64,000 bases of DNA from Betaproteobacteria bacterium HGW-Betaproteobacteria-1. GTDB lineage: Bacteria > Pseudomonadota > Gammaproteobacteria > Burkholderiales > Methylophilaceae. Position numbers and translations under genes: made by a program. Below, piece after piece: positions 17,350-26,433 of this stretch (position 1 is the stretch's first letter; every line of letters begins with the position of its first letter). Below the pieces are notes generated by a model, which searched no databases, had not been told where the DNA came from, and was given only the letters and a program-made list of their open reading frames with translations. The stretch covers positions 62,001 to 126,000 of the forward strand of contig PHCX01000007.1 in the NCBI GenBank assembly GCA_002842435.1. Direction: 5' to 3'.

Positions 17350-17601
17350 TTACTGATTTTTTTGAAGCGCCTGAATGTGCTCAGCCACAGTGCATTTAAC
17401 AAAGCGTCCAGTAGCCATGTCTGCCCTGGATTCAGCCAAAGCCGCTTCGAGTTCACATTCTCTCAAGTGCTGGTAATGCTCGTGACTCATCACCACGTAT
17501 TTGGCCTGTCCTCGTACACTGACCGAAACCTCCGGTTCAGATATCAGCGCCTCTTCGATTGCCTTAACTCCTCTGGTTTTCAGTTCATTTGCGGAAATCA
17601 T
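17350..17601 (-). CDS. Phd/YefM-family antitoxin
   Basis: The ATG at 17601 with GGAG five bases upstream gives 83 residues; a GTG at 17607 is also in frame. The N-terminal half has the Phd/YefM pattern: MISANELKTRGVKAIEEAL followed by VSVRGQAKYVVMSHEHYQHL, a DNA-binding and dimer fold. The C-terminal half, rich in alanine and glutamate, should wrap the toxin. It pairs with the RelE-like gene one base downstream. The upstream region (17602-17728) is AT-rich with TATTATTAAAAATA-like symmetry, suitable for autorepression. Confidence 0.85.
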   Translation of the reverse strand: MISANELKTRGVKAIEEALISEPEVSVSVRGQAKYVVMSHEHYQHLRECELEAALAESRADMATGRFVKCTVAEHIQALQKNQ

Positions 17602-17728
17602 GGTCACTCCATTTATAGTGCGATTTACAGTATTATTAAAAATACGATTAATAGCACGAAAAATCCAACGCTACAAGACTATATTTTAAAAAAGAATACA
17701 GTAGCACCGTCGCACGGTAGCCGGAAAA

Positions 17729-18640
17729 TTATCTGCTCGTGCAAATATCTCCGAGCAATTCCTCAACACCAGACTGCCAATCCGGCAGCTTGATGTCGAA
17801 CGCCTGTTGGAGCTTACTTGTATCCAGCCGCGAATTGGCCGGCCTCTTAGCCGGCGCTGGAAATTGATCGCTGCCGACCGGCAAGATATTCTCATCTTTT
17901 ACACGGATCGCGATACCCTGTTTTCTGGCGCAATCGATCACAAACCTGGCGTAGTCATACCATGAGGTTTCACCCGCTGCGACGGCATGATACAAACCTG
18001 CGAGGCTTGCATCATGCATCAGCCTGGGGATGATGTTGGCGGTCAACTCTGCCAGCAATCTCGCGCCGGTCGGTGCGCCAATCTGGTCATCCACCACCGA
18101 CAATGACTCCCTTTCCTGCGCCAGCCGCAGCATGGTCTTGGCAAAATTGGCACCCTGCGCTGCATATACCCAGCTCGTGCGCAAAATGACGTGCTTGCTG
18201 CAATTGGCAACAATATTGCACTCACCTTGCAGCTTGCTTGCGCCGTAAACGTTCAATGGATTGGGTACATCGGTCTCTTTCCATGGCTGAACGCCGGAGC
18301 CGTCGAAAACATAATCGGTGGAATAATGGATCAGCCATGCGCCAATTTTCTCGGCCTCTTGCGCCAATATGTCCGGCGTCTGCGCATTGATGAGTAAAGC
18401 CAGTTCCGGCTCGCTTTCGGCCTTGTCTACTGCCGTGTAAGCCGCGGCGTTGACGATCACATCCGGCTTGACCCTGTGTATGGTCTCGGCAATGGCTTCA
18501 GGCTTTGTGAAATCCCCGCAGTATTCACTGCTGGTCATATCCAGAGCCACGACCTTGCCCAGCGGCTGCAGCGATTTCTGCAATTCACTGCCAACCTGAC
18601 CATTGCAGCCGAACAACAGAATTGTGAGTGCCTCAGCCAT
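17729..18640 (-). CDS. rmlD: dTDP-4-dehydrorhamnose reductase
   Basis: The ATG at 18640, three bases below the rmlB stop, gives 303 residues; the longer frame from 18673 overlaps rmlB. Signatures: NADPH loop LLFGCNGQVG near 8-17, HYSTDYVFDG near 100-109, and the catalytic tyrosine-lysine pair in VYGASKLQGE near 128-137. SWVYAAQGANF follows. It reduces the 4-keto group of dTDP-6-deoxy-L-lyxo-hexulose to dTDP-L-rhamnose. It is translationally linked to rmlB. Confidence 0.94.
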   Translation of the reverse strand: MAEALTILLFGCNGQVGSELQKSLQPLGKVVALDMTSSEYCGDFTKPEAIAETIHRVKPDVIVNAAAYTAVDKAESEPELALLINAQTPDILAQEAEKIGAWLIHYSTDYVFDGSGVQPWKETDVPNPLNVYGASKLQGECNIVANCSKHVILRTSWVYAAQGANFAKTMLRLAQERESLSVVDDQIGAPTGARLLAELTANIIPRLMHDASLAGLYHAVAAGETSWYDYARFVIDCARKQGIAIRVKDENILPVGSDQFPAPAKRPANSRLDTSKLQQAFDIKLPDWQSGVEELLGDICTSR

Positions 18641-18642
18641 GT

Positions 18643-19704
18643 TCAGCGGCTGCCGTAGTTGCTGGCCAGCCATTCACGGTAAGCGCCGGTCTGCACGTTA
18701 TCGACCCATGCATCGTTATCCAGATACCAGCTTATGGTCTTGACGATACCGGTTTCAAAAGTTTCCTCCGGCTTCCAGCCCAGTTCGCGTTCGATCTTGC
18801 GCGCATCGATCGCATAGCGCCGGTCATGGCCTGGCCGATCCTTGACGAAGGTGATTTGCGCCGCATAAGACTGCCCATCGCTTCGCGGCTGCAGCTTATC
18901 CAAGTGCTGACAGATCAGCTTGACGATATCGATATTGGCTTTTTCATTCCAGCCGCCGACGTTGTAGGTCTCGCCCACCCGGCCTGCCTCCAGCACCCGC
19001 CGGATGGCACTGCAATGATCCTTGACATAGAGCCAGTCGCGTATCTGCATGCCGTCGCCGTAGACCGGCAACGGCTTTCCCGCGAGCGCATTGACGATCA
19101 TCAGCGGGATCAACTTTTCCGGGAAATGGTATGGGCCATAGTTGTTGGAACAGTTGGTGGTCAGCGTCGGCAGGCCGTAAGTGTGCTGATAAGCGCGCAC
19201 CAGATGGTCGGAGGCTGCCTTGGATGCGGAATATGGGCTGTTGGGCTCGTACGGATGTTCTTCCGTGAACGCCGGAGCGTCAAGGGCCAGCGAGCCATAG
19301 ACTTCGTCGGTCGAAACATGCAAAAAGCGGAATCCAGCCTTCTTGTCATCATCCAGTTGCTGCCACCAGCCACGCGTCACCTCCAGCAAGTTGAACGTAC
19401 CGACGATATTGGTCTGGATGAAATCATCCGGGCCGCTGATGGAACGATCAACGTGAGATTCGGCGGCAAAGTTGATGATGGCACGGGGCTGATATTGTAC
19501 GAGCAAGTCGGCTACTAATGTCTTGTCGCCGATATCGCCTTGTACGAAGACATGCTGCGGATTGTCTTTCAGGCTGGCCAGATTCTGCAGATTGCCGGCA
19601 TAGGTCAACTTGTCCAGATTAAGAACCGGCTCATCGCTCTGCGCCAGCCAGTCCATGACAAAATTCGAGCCGATAAAGCCGGCGCCGCCCGTGACCAAAA
19701 TCAT
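18643..19704 (-). CDS. rmlB: dTDP-glucose 4,6-dehydratase
   Basis: The protein has 353 residues. The NAD loop [11 protein letters not shown] is at 5-15, [11 protein letters not shown] near 129-139, and the YxxxK pair in [11 protein letters not shown] near 163-173. [12 protein letters not shown] and RDWLYVKDH are the substrate-site segments of this family. It makes dTDP-4-keto-6-deoxyglucose, the second step to rhamnose. It begins the rml gene set, 39 bases downstream of a ParE-like toxin gene; promoter elements would lie in or above the toxin-antitoxin pair. Confidence 0.95.
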   Translation of the reverse strand: MILVTGGAGFIGSNFVMDWLAQSDEPVLNLDKLTYAGNLQNLASLKDNPQHVFVQGDIGDKTLVADLLVQYQPRAIINFAAESHVDRSISGPDDFIQTNIVGTFNLLEVTRGWWQQLDDDKKAGFRFLHVSTDEVYGSLALDAPAFTEEHPYEPNSPYSASKAASDHLVRAYQHTYGLPTLTTNCSNNYGPYHFPEKLIPLMIVNALAGKPLPVYGDGMQIRDWLYVKDHCSAIRRVLEAGRVGETYNVGGWNEKANIDIVKLICQHLDKLQPRSDGQSYAAQITFVKDRPGHDRRYAIDARKIERELGWKPEETFETGIVKTISWYLDNDAWVDNVQTGAYREWLASNYGSR

Positions 19705-19743
19705 TGATTACTCATCTTTCATTTTATGTATTCTGTGCGCCAC

Positions 19744-20028
19744 TCAAATCTCGCGTTTTAAATCGCGGTAGAAGTTTTCATGCGGCCCGACAGCTTCCAG
19801 ATAAATCAGGCGCACCTCTTGCTCCAAGGTATATCCAAGCAGATAAAGCTGCCCCTGGCTGCGGAATTTAAAGACCAGCAATTGAGCCAGATCCCCTTTT
19901 TTCCTGTCACCAACGTCCGGATTCTCTGCAATTTTTTCTACGGCAGCATCAACATCTGCCGCTATATTGTCGTGAAGCTTTTTATACTGCCGGGAGAAGC
20001 GCCTGGTCTGGCGAACCTCGTAGATCAT
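19744..20028 (-). CDS. Type II toxin, RelE/ParE superfamily
   Basis: The protein has 94 residues. TRRFSRQYKKLHDNIAADVDAAV is the helical hairpin of ParE/RelE toxins, and FKFRSQGQLYLLGYTLE and IYLEAVGPHENFYRDLK supply the sheet. The C-terminal GPHENFYRDL ending is typical of the ParE-like group whose partner is the short ParD-like antitoxin found just upstream. The start overlaps the antitoxin stop by four bases (ATGA). Target (gyrase or ribosome) cannot be told from this sequence. Confidence 0.83.
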   Translation of the reverse strand: MIYEVRQTRRFSRQYKKLHDNIAADVDAAVEKIAENPDVGDRKKGDLAQLLVFKFRSQGQLYLLGYTLEQEVRLIYLEAVGPHENFYRDLKREI

Positions 20029-20258
20029 TCGGCGCGGCTACGCGCCACAAAGGGCATGGCATCCTCTCGCGGTTCTGCCATTGAAGCCAACGACTCGGCA
20101 ATAAAGGTCACTGGCAGATCAGGATTGTCCAGCGCAGCACGCCCAACTTTCGCCCAGTACTCTACCTGGCCGGAGATTGTACGATGCTCTGCCGCCGCAT
20201 CAGTCTTGGCCTGATCATAGAGTGTCTGTTCAATACGAATTGAAGTGGTTGCAGTCAT
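20025..20258 (-). CDS. ParD-like antitoxin
   Basis: The protein has 77 residues. TTSIRIEQTLYDQAKTDAAA is a ribbon-helix-helix start, and HRTISGQVEYWAKVGRAALDNPDLPVTFI is the signature of the ParD-like antitoxin family, where most members keep the ISGQIEYWAKLG segment. It precedes and overlaps the ParE-like toxin gene. It probably represses its own promoter in the gap 20259-20343, which contains no gene. Confidence 0.85.
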   Translation of the reverse strand: MTATTSIRIEQTLYDQAKTDAAAEHRTISGQVEYWAKVGRAALDNPDLPVTFIAESLASMAEPREDAMPFVARSRAE

Positions 20259-20343
20259 ATCATCACCTTACTACATTTGTGGTAAAACCATCTTAGCATA
20301 GCATGTAGTCAGCAGTAAACGCGATGGCTGCATATTCTCAACA

Positions 20344-20754
20344 TTACCAGTTATCCGTAAAACCCTTGATTTCTCGACGCTGTCGTTTGGTCGGACGTCC
20401 GGCCCCGCGTTCGCGCTGTGCATGGTCATTTTCGCGTGTGACTGCCACCTCGGCACGCCTTGCGCGGCTGGATTCGGTTTCCTCATACAGCAACTGCGCT
20501 TCCGGTGCGCCACGGCGCTGATTGGAAAGCCCGCGCACCAGCACCTCGATTTCGAAATCCTTGGTGCGGATATGCACCGATGCGCCGATTTTGACTTCTT
20601 TTGCCGGTTTGACGCGATCACTGTCGACCCGAACCTTGCCGCTGTCGACAGCATCTGCAGCGATGCTGCGTGTTTTGAAAAAACGTGCGGCCCACAACCA
20701 TTTGTCAAGCCGACACTTTTCCTTTTCTGTTTCGTTTCTGTCCTGATTGGCCAT
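20344..20754 (-). CDS. hslR: S4-domain RNA-binding protein, Hsp15-like
   Basis: The ATG at 20754 gives 136 residues; a TTG at 20763 would add three. The S4 RNA-binding domain covers about 12-75 (CRLDKWLWAARFFKTRSIAADAV, then the GKVRVDSDRVKPAKEV strand). The C-terminal basic tail (RPTKRQRREIKGF) matches Hsp15, which binds free 50S subunits carrying nascent chains and recycles them after heat shock. It follows the Lon-like protease gene by five bases; co-expression of a heat-shock RNA chaperone with a protease is sensible. Confidence 0.9.
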   Translation of the reverse strand: MANQDRNETEKEKCRLDKWLWAARFFKTRSIAADAVDSGKVRVDSDRVKPAKEVKIGASVHIRTKDFEIEVLVRGLSNQRRGAPEAQLLYEETESSRARRAEVAVTRENDHAQRERGAGRPTKRQRREIKGFTDNW

Positions 20755-20759
20755 CAGCT

Positions 20760-22943
20760 TCAATCGTCCGATTTGTTGCTGTCGTAAATTTTGCGGAAGC
20801 TTTCCAGCACACGCTGCACCCGGCCCATGACGCTTTCCGGGCGATAATCGCCCTTCTCGTCCAGTTCGCCGGCATTGAGTCCGGTCAGGTATTCCAGGCC
20901 TTCCAGCACATGAGAAAACGTAAGAATGTGGAACTTGCCGGCAGCGACCGCCGCGACGGCTTCCTCGTTCAGCACCAGATGCGCGGCATTGCGCTGCGGT
21001 ATCAATACGCCCTGCGACCCATCCAGCCCCATGGCCTGACAGACGCGGAAGTAGCCTTCGATCTTTTCGTTGACGCCACCAATTGCCATGACTTCACCAT
21101 GCTGGTTCATGGCGCCGGTGACGGCGATACCTTGCGGCAATGGCAAACCGGAAATGGCCGACAACAGCGCATAGAGTTCGGCGCAAGAAGCCGAATCGCC
21201 TTCGACGCCATGATATTCCTGCTCAAACACCAATGAGGCATTGAGCGATAGTGGCGTCAACTTGGCAAAACTCGCAGACAGCCAGCTTTGCAGGATGAAT
21301 AGGCCCTTGTCGTGATTGGGGCCGGTCATCTCCACTTCACGGTCGATGTTGATGACACCGTCTTCGCCGGCAAAACAACGTGCCGAGATACGTACAGGTG
21401 AACCAAACCCCGCATCGCCAAAGTCGATGTGGGTCAGGCCGTTGATCTGGCCAAGTTCGCGCCCCTGCACACTGATCATCAAGTCGCCCTCGACGATGGC
21501 GCGTTGCAGTTGCATTTCCGGATGGCGATGGCGCTTGTAGCTTGCCTGCAACACGGCGAGCACATCCTGCTTTTCCACCAATACGTCTTTGCTGCGTTTG
21601 GCCTGCGCCCTGCTTCTGGCTTCAGCAGCAGCTGCAAGGATCAGGTGCTGCAATTCCGCGAGGCGGCTGCTGATGTAAGCTTTCTCTTCCACCCATCGGT
21701 GCATGGTTTCGAGCACTCTGGCCACGGCTTCAGCGCTGAAGTGCGGCAAGGCGAAATGCTCGCATCGCTCGGCGATATAGCCTGAAATCTCACGATACAT
21801 CCGGGTATCCGCCGGAAAATCGTCTGTGAAATCGACTTTGACGTTGAAGAATCTGGCAAACTCCTCCGCTTCATCCTGCAACCTGTAGAACTCCTCACGC
21901 GTGGCGATCAGCACCAGCCTCACCTGAACCGGCAGAGGTTCGGACACCGGATGCGTAGTAGCAGCCTGGCCGCCATGGCTCACCGACTCTTCGATCTGCA
22001 CCCGGCCGTTGCGCAGGAAACGATGCAGCTTTTCCAATATCTGGGGCCCATTGTGCTGGTCGCTATGCACATCGCGCAGATGCAGCATGAGCATGCCGCC
22101 ATCCGCCCGCAACAGATTGCCGGCGCGCAGACGCATGAATTCCGGCAAGCTACTTGCCTGCTCCGTACCGGATTCAAAAGATCCGAACAGGCTCTGATAG
22201 GTGGGGTCATCGTCATAAATCACCGGCGCGGCAGTCTGCTGCCGGTGGTCTACCAGCAGGTTCGCACGGAAGCGCGACAGGTAGGATTCCAGCATGCCCT
22301 CGTTCTCGGCATTCAGGATCAGCTCTGTACCCAGGTTTTGCGGCGCATTCTGCGCTTGTGCCTGGGCGTGGACGATGCTGTGTATCTGCAGAAACAGATC
22401 GATATTGTCGAAAATATCCTGCCGCAATGCAGTCAGATAAGCGTCGAATTTCTGTGATTCACCGTTTTCCGCTTGCAGCACCTGCCTGATTTCAAGGAAT
22501 TCCTTTTCCAGCAGGTCTTCGACGGCAGTGGCATCACTGGCCAGGGTCGGCATGGTTCTGGCAAGGATGCGGATGAACCGGTCCAGCGCCTGGCGCAATT
22601 TGGCACCCGTGCCGGCCGCAACTCGCAGCGCCATGGGCTTGTCCGGGTTGTCAAAGTTATGCAGATAAAGCAGGTCGCGCGGCACAGGCAGGTCGGCAGC
22701 GTATTCATGCATCAATTTCAGCATCAACGAGGTGCGGCCGCAGCCTGGCTCACCGATCACGATCAGGTGGAAGCCCGGATGATGCATGCCGAGGCCGAAT
22801 CTTGCCGCAGTCTCCGCCTCTTCCTGTCCGATCCAGACATTGTTCTGCCCGGATTTGTCTGTCAGTTCGGTGGTCGAGGCAAACCCCAGGCTTGCCGGGT
22901 CTATGCTACACGTGAGTTCCTGGGGGCTTAGTGTCTTGAGCAT
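20760..22943 (-). CDS. Lon-like (LonB-type) ATP-dependent protease
   Basis: The protein has 727 residues. The P-loop GEPGCGRTS is at 64-72, with arginine in the place of the usual lysine. A helical insertion follows, then a sensor region, and a C-terminal Lon protease domain with catalytic Ser584 (EGDSAS) and lysine near 627 (GGVNEKIEG). This architecture belongs to the AAA_32/Lon_C family of LonB-like proteins that lack the long Lon N-domain. TGAMNQHGEVMAIGG is the Lon-fold signature before the lysine. It is followed by hslR. Substrates are unknown. Confidence 0.9.
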   Translation of the reverse strand: MLKTLSPQELTCSIDPASLGFASTTELTDKSGQNNVWIGQEEAETAARFGLGMHHPGFHLIVIGEPGCGRTSLMLKLMHEYAADLPVPRDLLYLHNFDNPDKPMALRVAAGTGAKLRQALDRFIRILARTMPTLASDATAVEDLLEKEFLEIRQVLQAENGESQKFDAYLTALRQDIFDNIDLFLQIHSIVHAQAQAQNAPQNLGTELILNAENEGMLESYLSRFRANLLVDHRQQTAAPVIYDDDPTYQSLFGSFESGTEQASSLPEFMRLRAGNLLRADGGMLMLHLRDVHSDQHNGPQILEKLHRFLRNGRVQIEESVSHGGQAATTHPVSEPLPVQVRLVLIATREEFYRLQDEAEEFARFFNVKVDFTDDFPADTRMYREISGYIAERCEHFALPHFSAEAVARVLETMHRWVEEKAYISSRLAELQHLILAAAAEARSRAQAKRSKDVLVEKQDVLAVLQASYKRHRHPEMQLQRAIVEGDLMISVQGRELGQINGLTHIDFGDAGFGSPVRISARCFAGEDGVINIDREVEMTGPNHDKGLFILQSWLSASFAKLTPLSLNASLVFEQEYHGVEGDSASCAELYALLSAISGLPLPQGIAVTGAMNQHGEVMAIGGVNEKIEGYFRVCQAMGLDGSQGVLIPQRNAAHLVLNEEAVAAVAAGKFHILTFSHVLEGLEYLTGLNAGELDEKGDYRPESVMGRVQRVLESFRKIYDSNKSDD

Positions 22944-22996
22944 TCAGTTTCTTGAACGTTGAGAATGATGGGATTAGGGAAAATGGGTATGAAAAT

Positions 22997-23452
22997 CTAC
23001 TGTTTGTTCCAGCGTTCGCGTGCGCTGTCGTCGCTGGCTTTGGCTTCCACCCAGCGCTCACCTGAGGATGTCTGCTCTTTCTTCCAGAAAGGCGCCTCGG
23101 TCTTCAAATAATCCATGATGTACTGGCAGGCAGCAAACGCTTCTCCCCTGTGCGCGCCACTCACTACTACCAGCACGATCTGGTCCAAGGGTTTGAGTTC
23201 GCCGATGCGATGAATGACCAGCGCATCGAAGATATCCCAGCGCTGTTTTGCCTGCTCGACAATCTGCTCCAGCGCCTTCTCCGTCATGCCCGGATAATGC
23301 TCCAGCGTCATGGCGGCGACTTCATCGCCTTCGTTCAGGTCACGCACCTGGCCGACAAAACTGGCAACAGCGCCGATATCCTTGCGCGCAAGCCGCATGG
23401 CCGCGATCTCTGCGCCAATGTCAAAATCATCGTGCTGTACGCGCACCGTCAT
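22997..23452 (-). CDS. moaE: Molybdopterin synthase catalytic subunit
   Basis: The protein has 151 residues. Family features: GAVASFVGQVRDLNEGDEV near 27-45, TLEHYPGMTEKAL near 49-61, HRIGELKPLDQIVLV near 82-96, SGAHRGEAFAACQYIMDYLK near 98-117, and the lysine-bearing FWKKEQ near 121-126 at the active site. It converts precursor Z to molybdopterin using sulfur carried by MoaD. It starts one base after the moaD stop, so the two subunits are made together. Confidence 0.95.
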   Translation of the reverse strand: MTVRVQHDDFDIGAEIAAMRLARKDIGAVASFVGQVRDLNEGDEVAAMTLEHYPGMTEKALEQIVEQAKQRWDIFDALVIHRIGELKPLDQIVLVVVSGAHRGEAFAACQYIMDYLKTEAPFWKKEQTSSGERWVEAKASDDSARERWNKQ

Positions 23453-23453
23453 C

Positions 23454-23711
23454 TCAGCCGCCCGTCACCGGAGGGAAAAAGGCCACTTCATCGCCAGCAT
23501 GAATGCGCGCATCGTTCAATACCAATGTTTGATTGACGGCCGCGCGCAAGGGCTTGCAACCGTCGAACTCCTGCTGCCACTGATCACCACGCGCTGCCAG
23601 TAGCGCCATCAAATCCGCGACGCTGAGTCCGTCCTGCACTTCCAGCGATTCACCGGCGCTACCGAGTGATTCGCGCAACCGCGCAAAATACAAAACCTTG
23701 ATCATATCCAT
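23454..23711 (-). CDS. moaD: Molybdopterin synthase sulfur-carrier subunit
   Basis: The protein has 85 residues with a ubiquitin-like fold. It opens with IKVLYFARLRESLG and ends in FFPPVTGG, the double-glycine tail that is thiocarboxylated and inserted into MoaE. ATG at 23711 has AGG five bases upstream; a second ATG at 23705 is also possible. It sits directly before moaE. No moaA or moaC is in the window. Confidence 0.93.
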   Translation of the reverse strand: MDMIKVLYFARLRESLGSAGESLEVQDGLSVADLMALLAARGDQWQQEFDGCKPLRAAVNQTLVLNDARIHAGDEVAFFPPVTGG

Positions 23712-23717
23712 GCGTGC

Positions 23718-23909
23718 CTAAAGCACGTCCTCGTCCGTCACCGCGCCACGCTTGCCCATAATGGCCTCAGCCATCAACAGCATAAGTTTATTCTTCGCGA
23801 CCGGGTCATCCATCAGTCTGGAGCTAAAGGTAATCCCGAACTTGCTCGCGTATTGCTGCACCAGCATCACAACACCGGCTTCGTTTTCGTCTACGGAATC
23901 CATGTTCAC
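23718..23909 (-). CDS. Small hypothetical protein
   Basis: This 63-residue acidic, methionine-rich protein is not recognised. It contains no membrane segment or cysteine; the middle (LVQQYASKFGITF and NKLMLLMAEAIMG) is probably helical. It lies six bases upstream of moaD and three bases after the vapC stop, so it could be transcribed with moaD-moaE. It may be a real accessory gene or a chance frame; even spacing and strand favour real. Confidence 0.5.
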   Translation of the reverse strand: MNMDSVDENEAGVVMLVQQYASKFGITFSSRLMDDPVAKNKLMLLMAEAIMGKRGAVTDEDVL

Positions 23910-23912
23910 TCT

Positions 23913-24326
23913 TTAATCCTCACCAGTTTCATCCAGCCAGTTTTCTACTTTCAGGCCGGGGTACTTTATAAAATCCCTGACATTGTTGGTCACCAATACC
24001 AGATCCAACGATATCGCATGAGACGCGATCAACTTGTCGAGATGATCTTTCTGACTATTCCGCGTTGCGTATCGAAGTGGGCCATAAGCCACTCCAGCTG
24101 CCGCATCGAACGGCGCAACAGGTATATCCTGAATCAGGGCATTCAGATCGCTTCGTCTTTTTGCCTGCAGATCCGATATCGATACACCATATTCCAGTTC
24201 TGCATAGGTAATCGCCGACATCACAACGTCACCAACATAACATTCGGCAAATCTGCGTGCCACCTGCTCCGGTTGGTTTTTCATCAGGTAGATGCACATG
24301 TTGGTATCCAGCATGTACCGCGCCAT
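23913..24326 (-). CDS. vapC: VapC-family PIN-domain toxin
   Basis: The protein has 137 residues, PIN-domain length. The acidic residues of the nuclease site are D7 (MLDTNMCIYL), E43 in the AITYAELEYG segment, D95 in KDHLDKLIASHAI, and the VTNNVRDF segment near 113-120. It would cleave an RNA target (often initiator tRNA or rRNA) when free of antitoxin. Its ATG overlaps the stop of the antitoxin (TAATG). Confidence 0.88.
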   Translation of the reverse strand: MARYMLDTNMCIYLMKNQPEQVARRFAECYVGDVVMSAITYAELEYGVSISDLQAKRRSDLNALIQDIPVAPFDAAAGVAYGPLRYATRNSQKDHLDKLIASHAISLDLVLVTNNVRDFIKYPGLKVENWLDETGED

Positions 24327-24562
24327 TACATGGAATCCCGTTCCGCTTGCTGCTGTTCGCCACGCCCTTCGTCCATGAAACCGGCACCCAATTGTGCGAA
24401 CTTGGCCAATACACCAGACAATGAGCGGCGGGCGGGTCTGATATGCAGCTCAGCACCGACGCGTTCTATCTCAAGTTCAATATCGGTACGCTCGAAAGCC
24501 AGCTCGGCAGGAATACGGACAGCTTGGGAATTTCCACTCTTGAAAGCTCTGGTCGTGTGCAT
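24326..24562 (-). CDS. vapB: VapB-family antitoxin (AbrB-type)
   Basis: The ATG at 24562, preceded by GAGGGG, gives 78 residues; the frame is open to 24583 but the shorter start matches the family opening MHTTRAFKSGNSQAVRIP. The N-terminal swapped-hairpin AbrB fold binds DNA and the C-terminal part (about 45-78, ending QQQAERDSM) should neutralise VapC. It is the third antitoxin gene within 7 kb. The promoter probably lies in the AT-rich 24563-24650 gap. Confidence 0.87.
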   Translation of the reverse strand: MHTTRAFKSGNSQAVRIPAELAFERTDIELEIERVGAELHIRPARRSLSGVLAKFAQLGAGFMDEGRGEQQQAERDSM

Positions 24563-24652
24563 TTTGAACCCCTCTAACATCAATCACGCGCCTACTTTAT
24601 CAAAAACAGATGAGAATGTAAACACATGTATATACATACACCTGAGCTTTCA

Positions 24653-25951
24653 CTACTCCTCATCCAGCAAAGGCGGCACATTATGGCCTTCCAGTTCGAC
24701 CCGCTCTATCCGGGCGAAATGACTGGTGATCTTGCGGCTGCTGACCTGCACTTTCTCCGCATCCTCATGGGCCTGGCGGATATGGTCGGCAAGTTTCTTC
24801 ATGCGACCGTCAAACAGCGCGAAATCCTTGCCCAGTTTGGACAACTCTTCCTGGATGATGTGCACCTGCTTGCGTGTCTCGGTATCCTTGAGCACGGCGC
24901 GCGCAGTGTTCAATACTGCCATCAGCGTGGTAGGCGAAACGATCCAGACGCGCTTTCTGTGGGCATATTCCACCAAGTCGCGGTGATGGGCATGGATTTC
25001 AGCAAACACCGCCTCCGCGGGCAGGAACATCACGGCACCATCGCTGGTCACGCCGGGAATGATGTATTTGCTGGCAATGTCATCGATATGTTTTTTCACA
25101 CCAGTCTTGAAAACGGCCGGGCTGATACGGTCAGCCCCGTCGGCGAACATGCCTTCGTAATTTTCCAGCGGGAATTTGGAATCCACCGCCACCAGGCCGG
25201 TCGGCTCTGGCAGCTTGAGTACGCAATCGGCGCGGGTCTTGTTATCAAAGGTGTACTGGAACTCAAAGGCGTTCTCCGGCAGCAGGTTGCGTACCAGCCC
25301 TTCCAGTTGCACCTCGCCGAAGGCACCACGTGAACGCTTGTCGCCCAACAGTTCCTGCAGACTCACGACATTGGTTGCCAAGCCGTCGATCTTCTTCTGC
25401 GCTTCGTCAATCTTGGTCAGGTGCGTCATGACGTTGAGGAAGGTCTCGTTGGTTTTCTTGAAACCCTCGTCCAGCCGTTCGGAAACCTTGCCGCTGATCA
25501 GCTCCAGCCGCTCTTCCACCGTTTTTGTCAGCCCTTCGATGCGCTGTGCCAGCAACTGCGTAGCGCCGCCCATGGTGTTCTGGATCAGGATTTGCTCCGC
25601 CTTGCCCTGTTCGGCGAGCGTCACATGCATTTTCTCCAACATGGTCTCACGCGTCGCGGCCAGACTCTCGACCTGGCTCACCTGCAGCTTCTGCATCGCT
25701 TCACGCGTTTGGCTCAGCTCCTGCGTCACTTGTGCGCGCAGACGGTCGCTGTGTTCATTGGAGAGATTGATCAGACGGTCACCCAGACTATTGAGGCCGT
25801 TGTTGAGGTCCACCAGCATGGCGCGATGCTTGTCTTCCAACTGCACGATCAGGCTCTGATTGGCCTGTTCGGCACGCAGGGATCGTAACGTCTGCCAAAG
25901 CAAAAGCAGCAGGACGGCAATGAGTAAAACCAGGAGGAGGATGTCTGTCAT
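24653..25951 (-). CDS. rmuC: DNA recombination protein RmuC
   Basis: The protein has 432 residues. An N-terminal membrane helix (about 3-24, LLLVLLIAVLLLLLW) is followed by a long coiled coil (about 30-190). The RmuC nuclease-like domain then begins at about 200 (LQELLGDKRSRGAFGEVQLE) with VAVDSKFPLENYE near 253-265. Homologues limit inversion of short repeats during recombination. The full length is present. It stands alone between the VapBC pair and an unknown small gene. Confidence 0.93.
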   Translation of the reverse strand: MTDILLLVLLIAVLLLLLWQTLRSLRAEQANQSLIVQLEDKHRAMLVDLNNGLNSLGDRLINLSNEHSDRLRAQVTQELSQTREAMQKLQVSQVESLAATRETMLEKMHVTLAEQGKAEQILIQNTMGGATQLLAQRIEGLTKTVEERLELISGKVSERLDEGFKKTNETFLNVMTHLTKIDEAQKKIDGLATNVVSLQELLGDKRSRGAFGEVQLEGLVRNLLPENAFEFQYTFDNKTRADCVLKLPEPTGLVAVDSKFPLENYEGMFADGADRISPAVFKTGVKKHIDDIASKYIIPGVTSDGAVMFLPAEAVFAEIHAHHRDLVEYAHRKRVWIVSPTTLMAVLNTARAVLKDTETRKQVHIIQEELSKLGKDFALFDGRMKKLADHIRQAHEDAEKVQVSSRKITSHFARIERVELEGHNVPPLLDEE

Positions 25952-26115
25952 ATGAGGCGAAATTATACCTCATGCACCATCAGGCTGGAGGCAGCAACGT
26001 CAAGCAAGCCAGAGAGCCTGACCGGCAAGGACCAAACTTGATGACAGGCACGGATAACGGTGCTGAATTATGTATTCGTGACCGTGATTACTAATAGGAG
26101 AAAATTTGCCGAACC

Positions 26116-26343
26116 TCAGGCAGCACTGACCGTTTCGGACTTGTGATATTTGCCGACGATGTTGCGGGCCGATTTGGCCAGTGCTGTGGAACCGCGAGCT
26201 GCCACCACATCGATCAGGCTCTTGCAATAAGCGGCATCCCGCACGATTTGCGAAGGTTTGAACGAGAAGCCTTCCTTGCGGGCACTGGCAACAAAGGCTG
26301 AAAGCTCGGAAAGTGTCTGATGATTCAAATCGGCAAGCTCCAT
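26116..26343 (-). CDS. Small hypothetical protein
   Basis: From ATG 26343, with AGGA eight bases upstream, the product has 75 residues; the frame begins six codons earlier but without a ribosome site. The protein is all-helical looking and basic at the end (SARNIVGKYHKSE). I do not recognise it. It is isolated between the rmuC gene and the typA terminator and has its own ribosome site, which favours a real gene. The 164 bases between it and rmuC hold nothing I can name. Confidence 0.55.
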   Translation of the reverse strand: MELADLNHQTLSELSAFVASARKEGFSFKPSQIVRDAAYCKSLIDVVAARGSTALAKSARNIVGKYHKSETVSAA

Positions 26344-26433
26344 GTTAAATATCCTGATCACGCAATGGAGCGGAGTCTAGCGCCGCATAATGACAGATTG
26401 ATTAAAACCACACCTGCCAACGCAACAAAGGGA

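Noticed and set aside
18628..19518. 296-codon plus-strand frame opposite rmlB
   Set aside because: Antisense of rmlB, caused by the GC-rich third positions of that gene.
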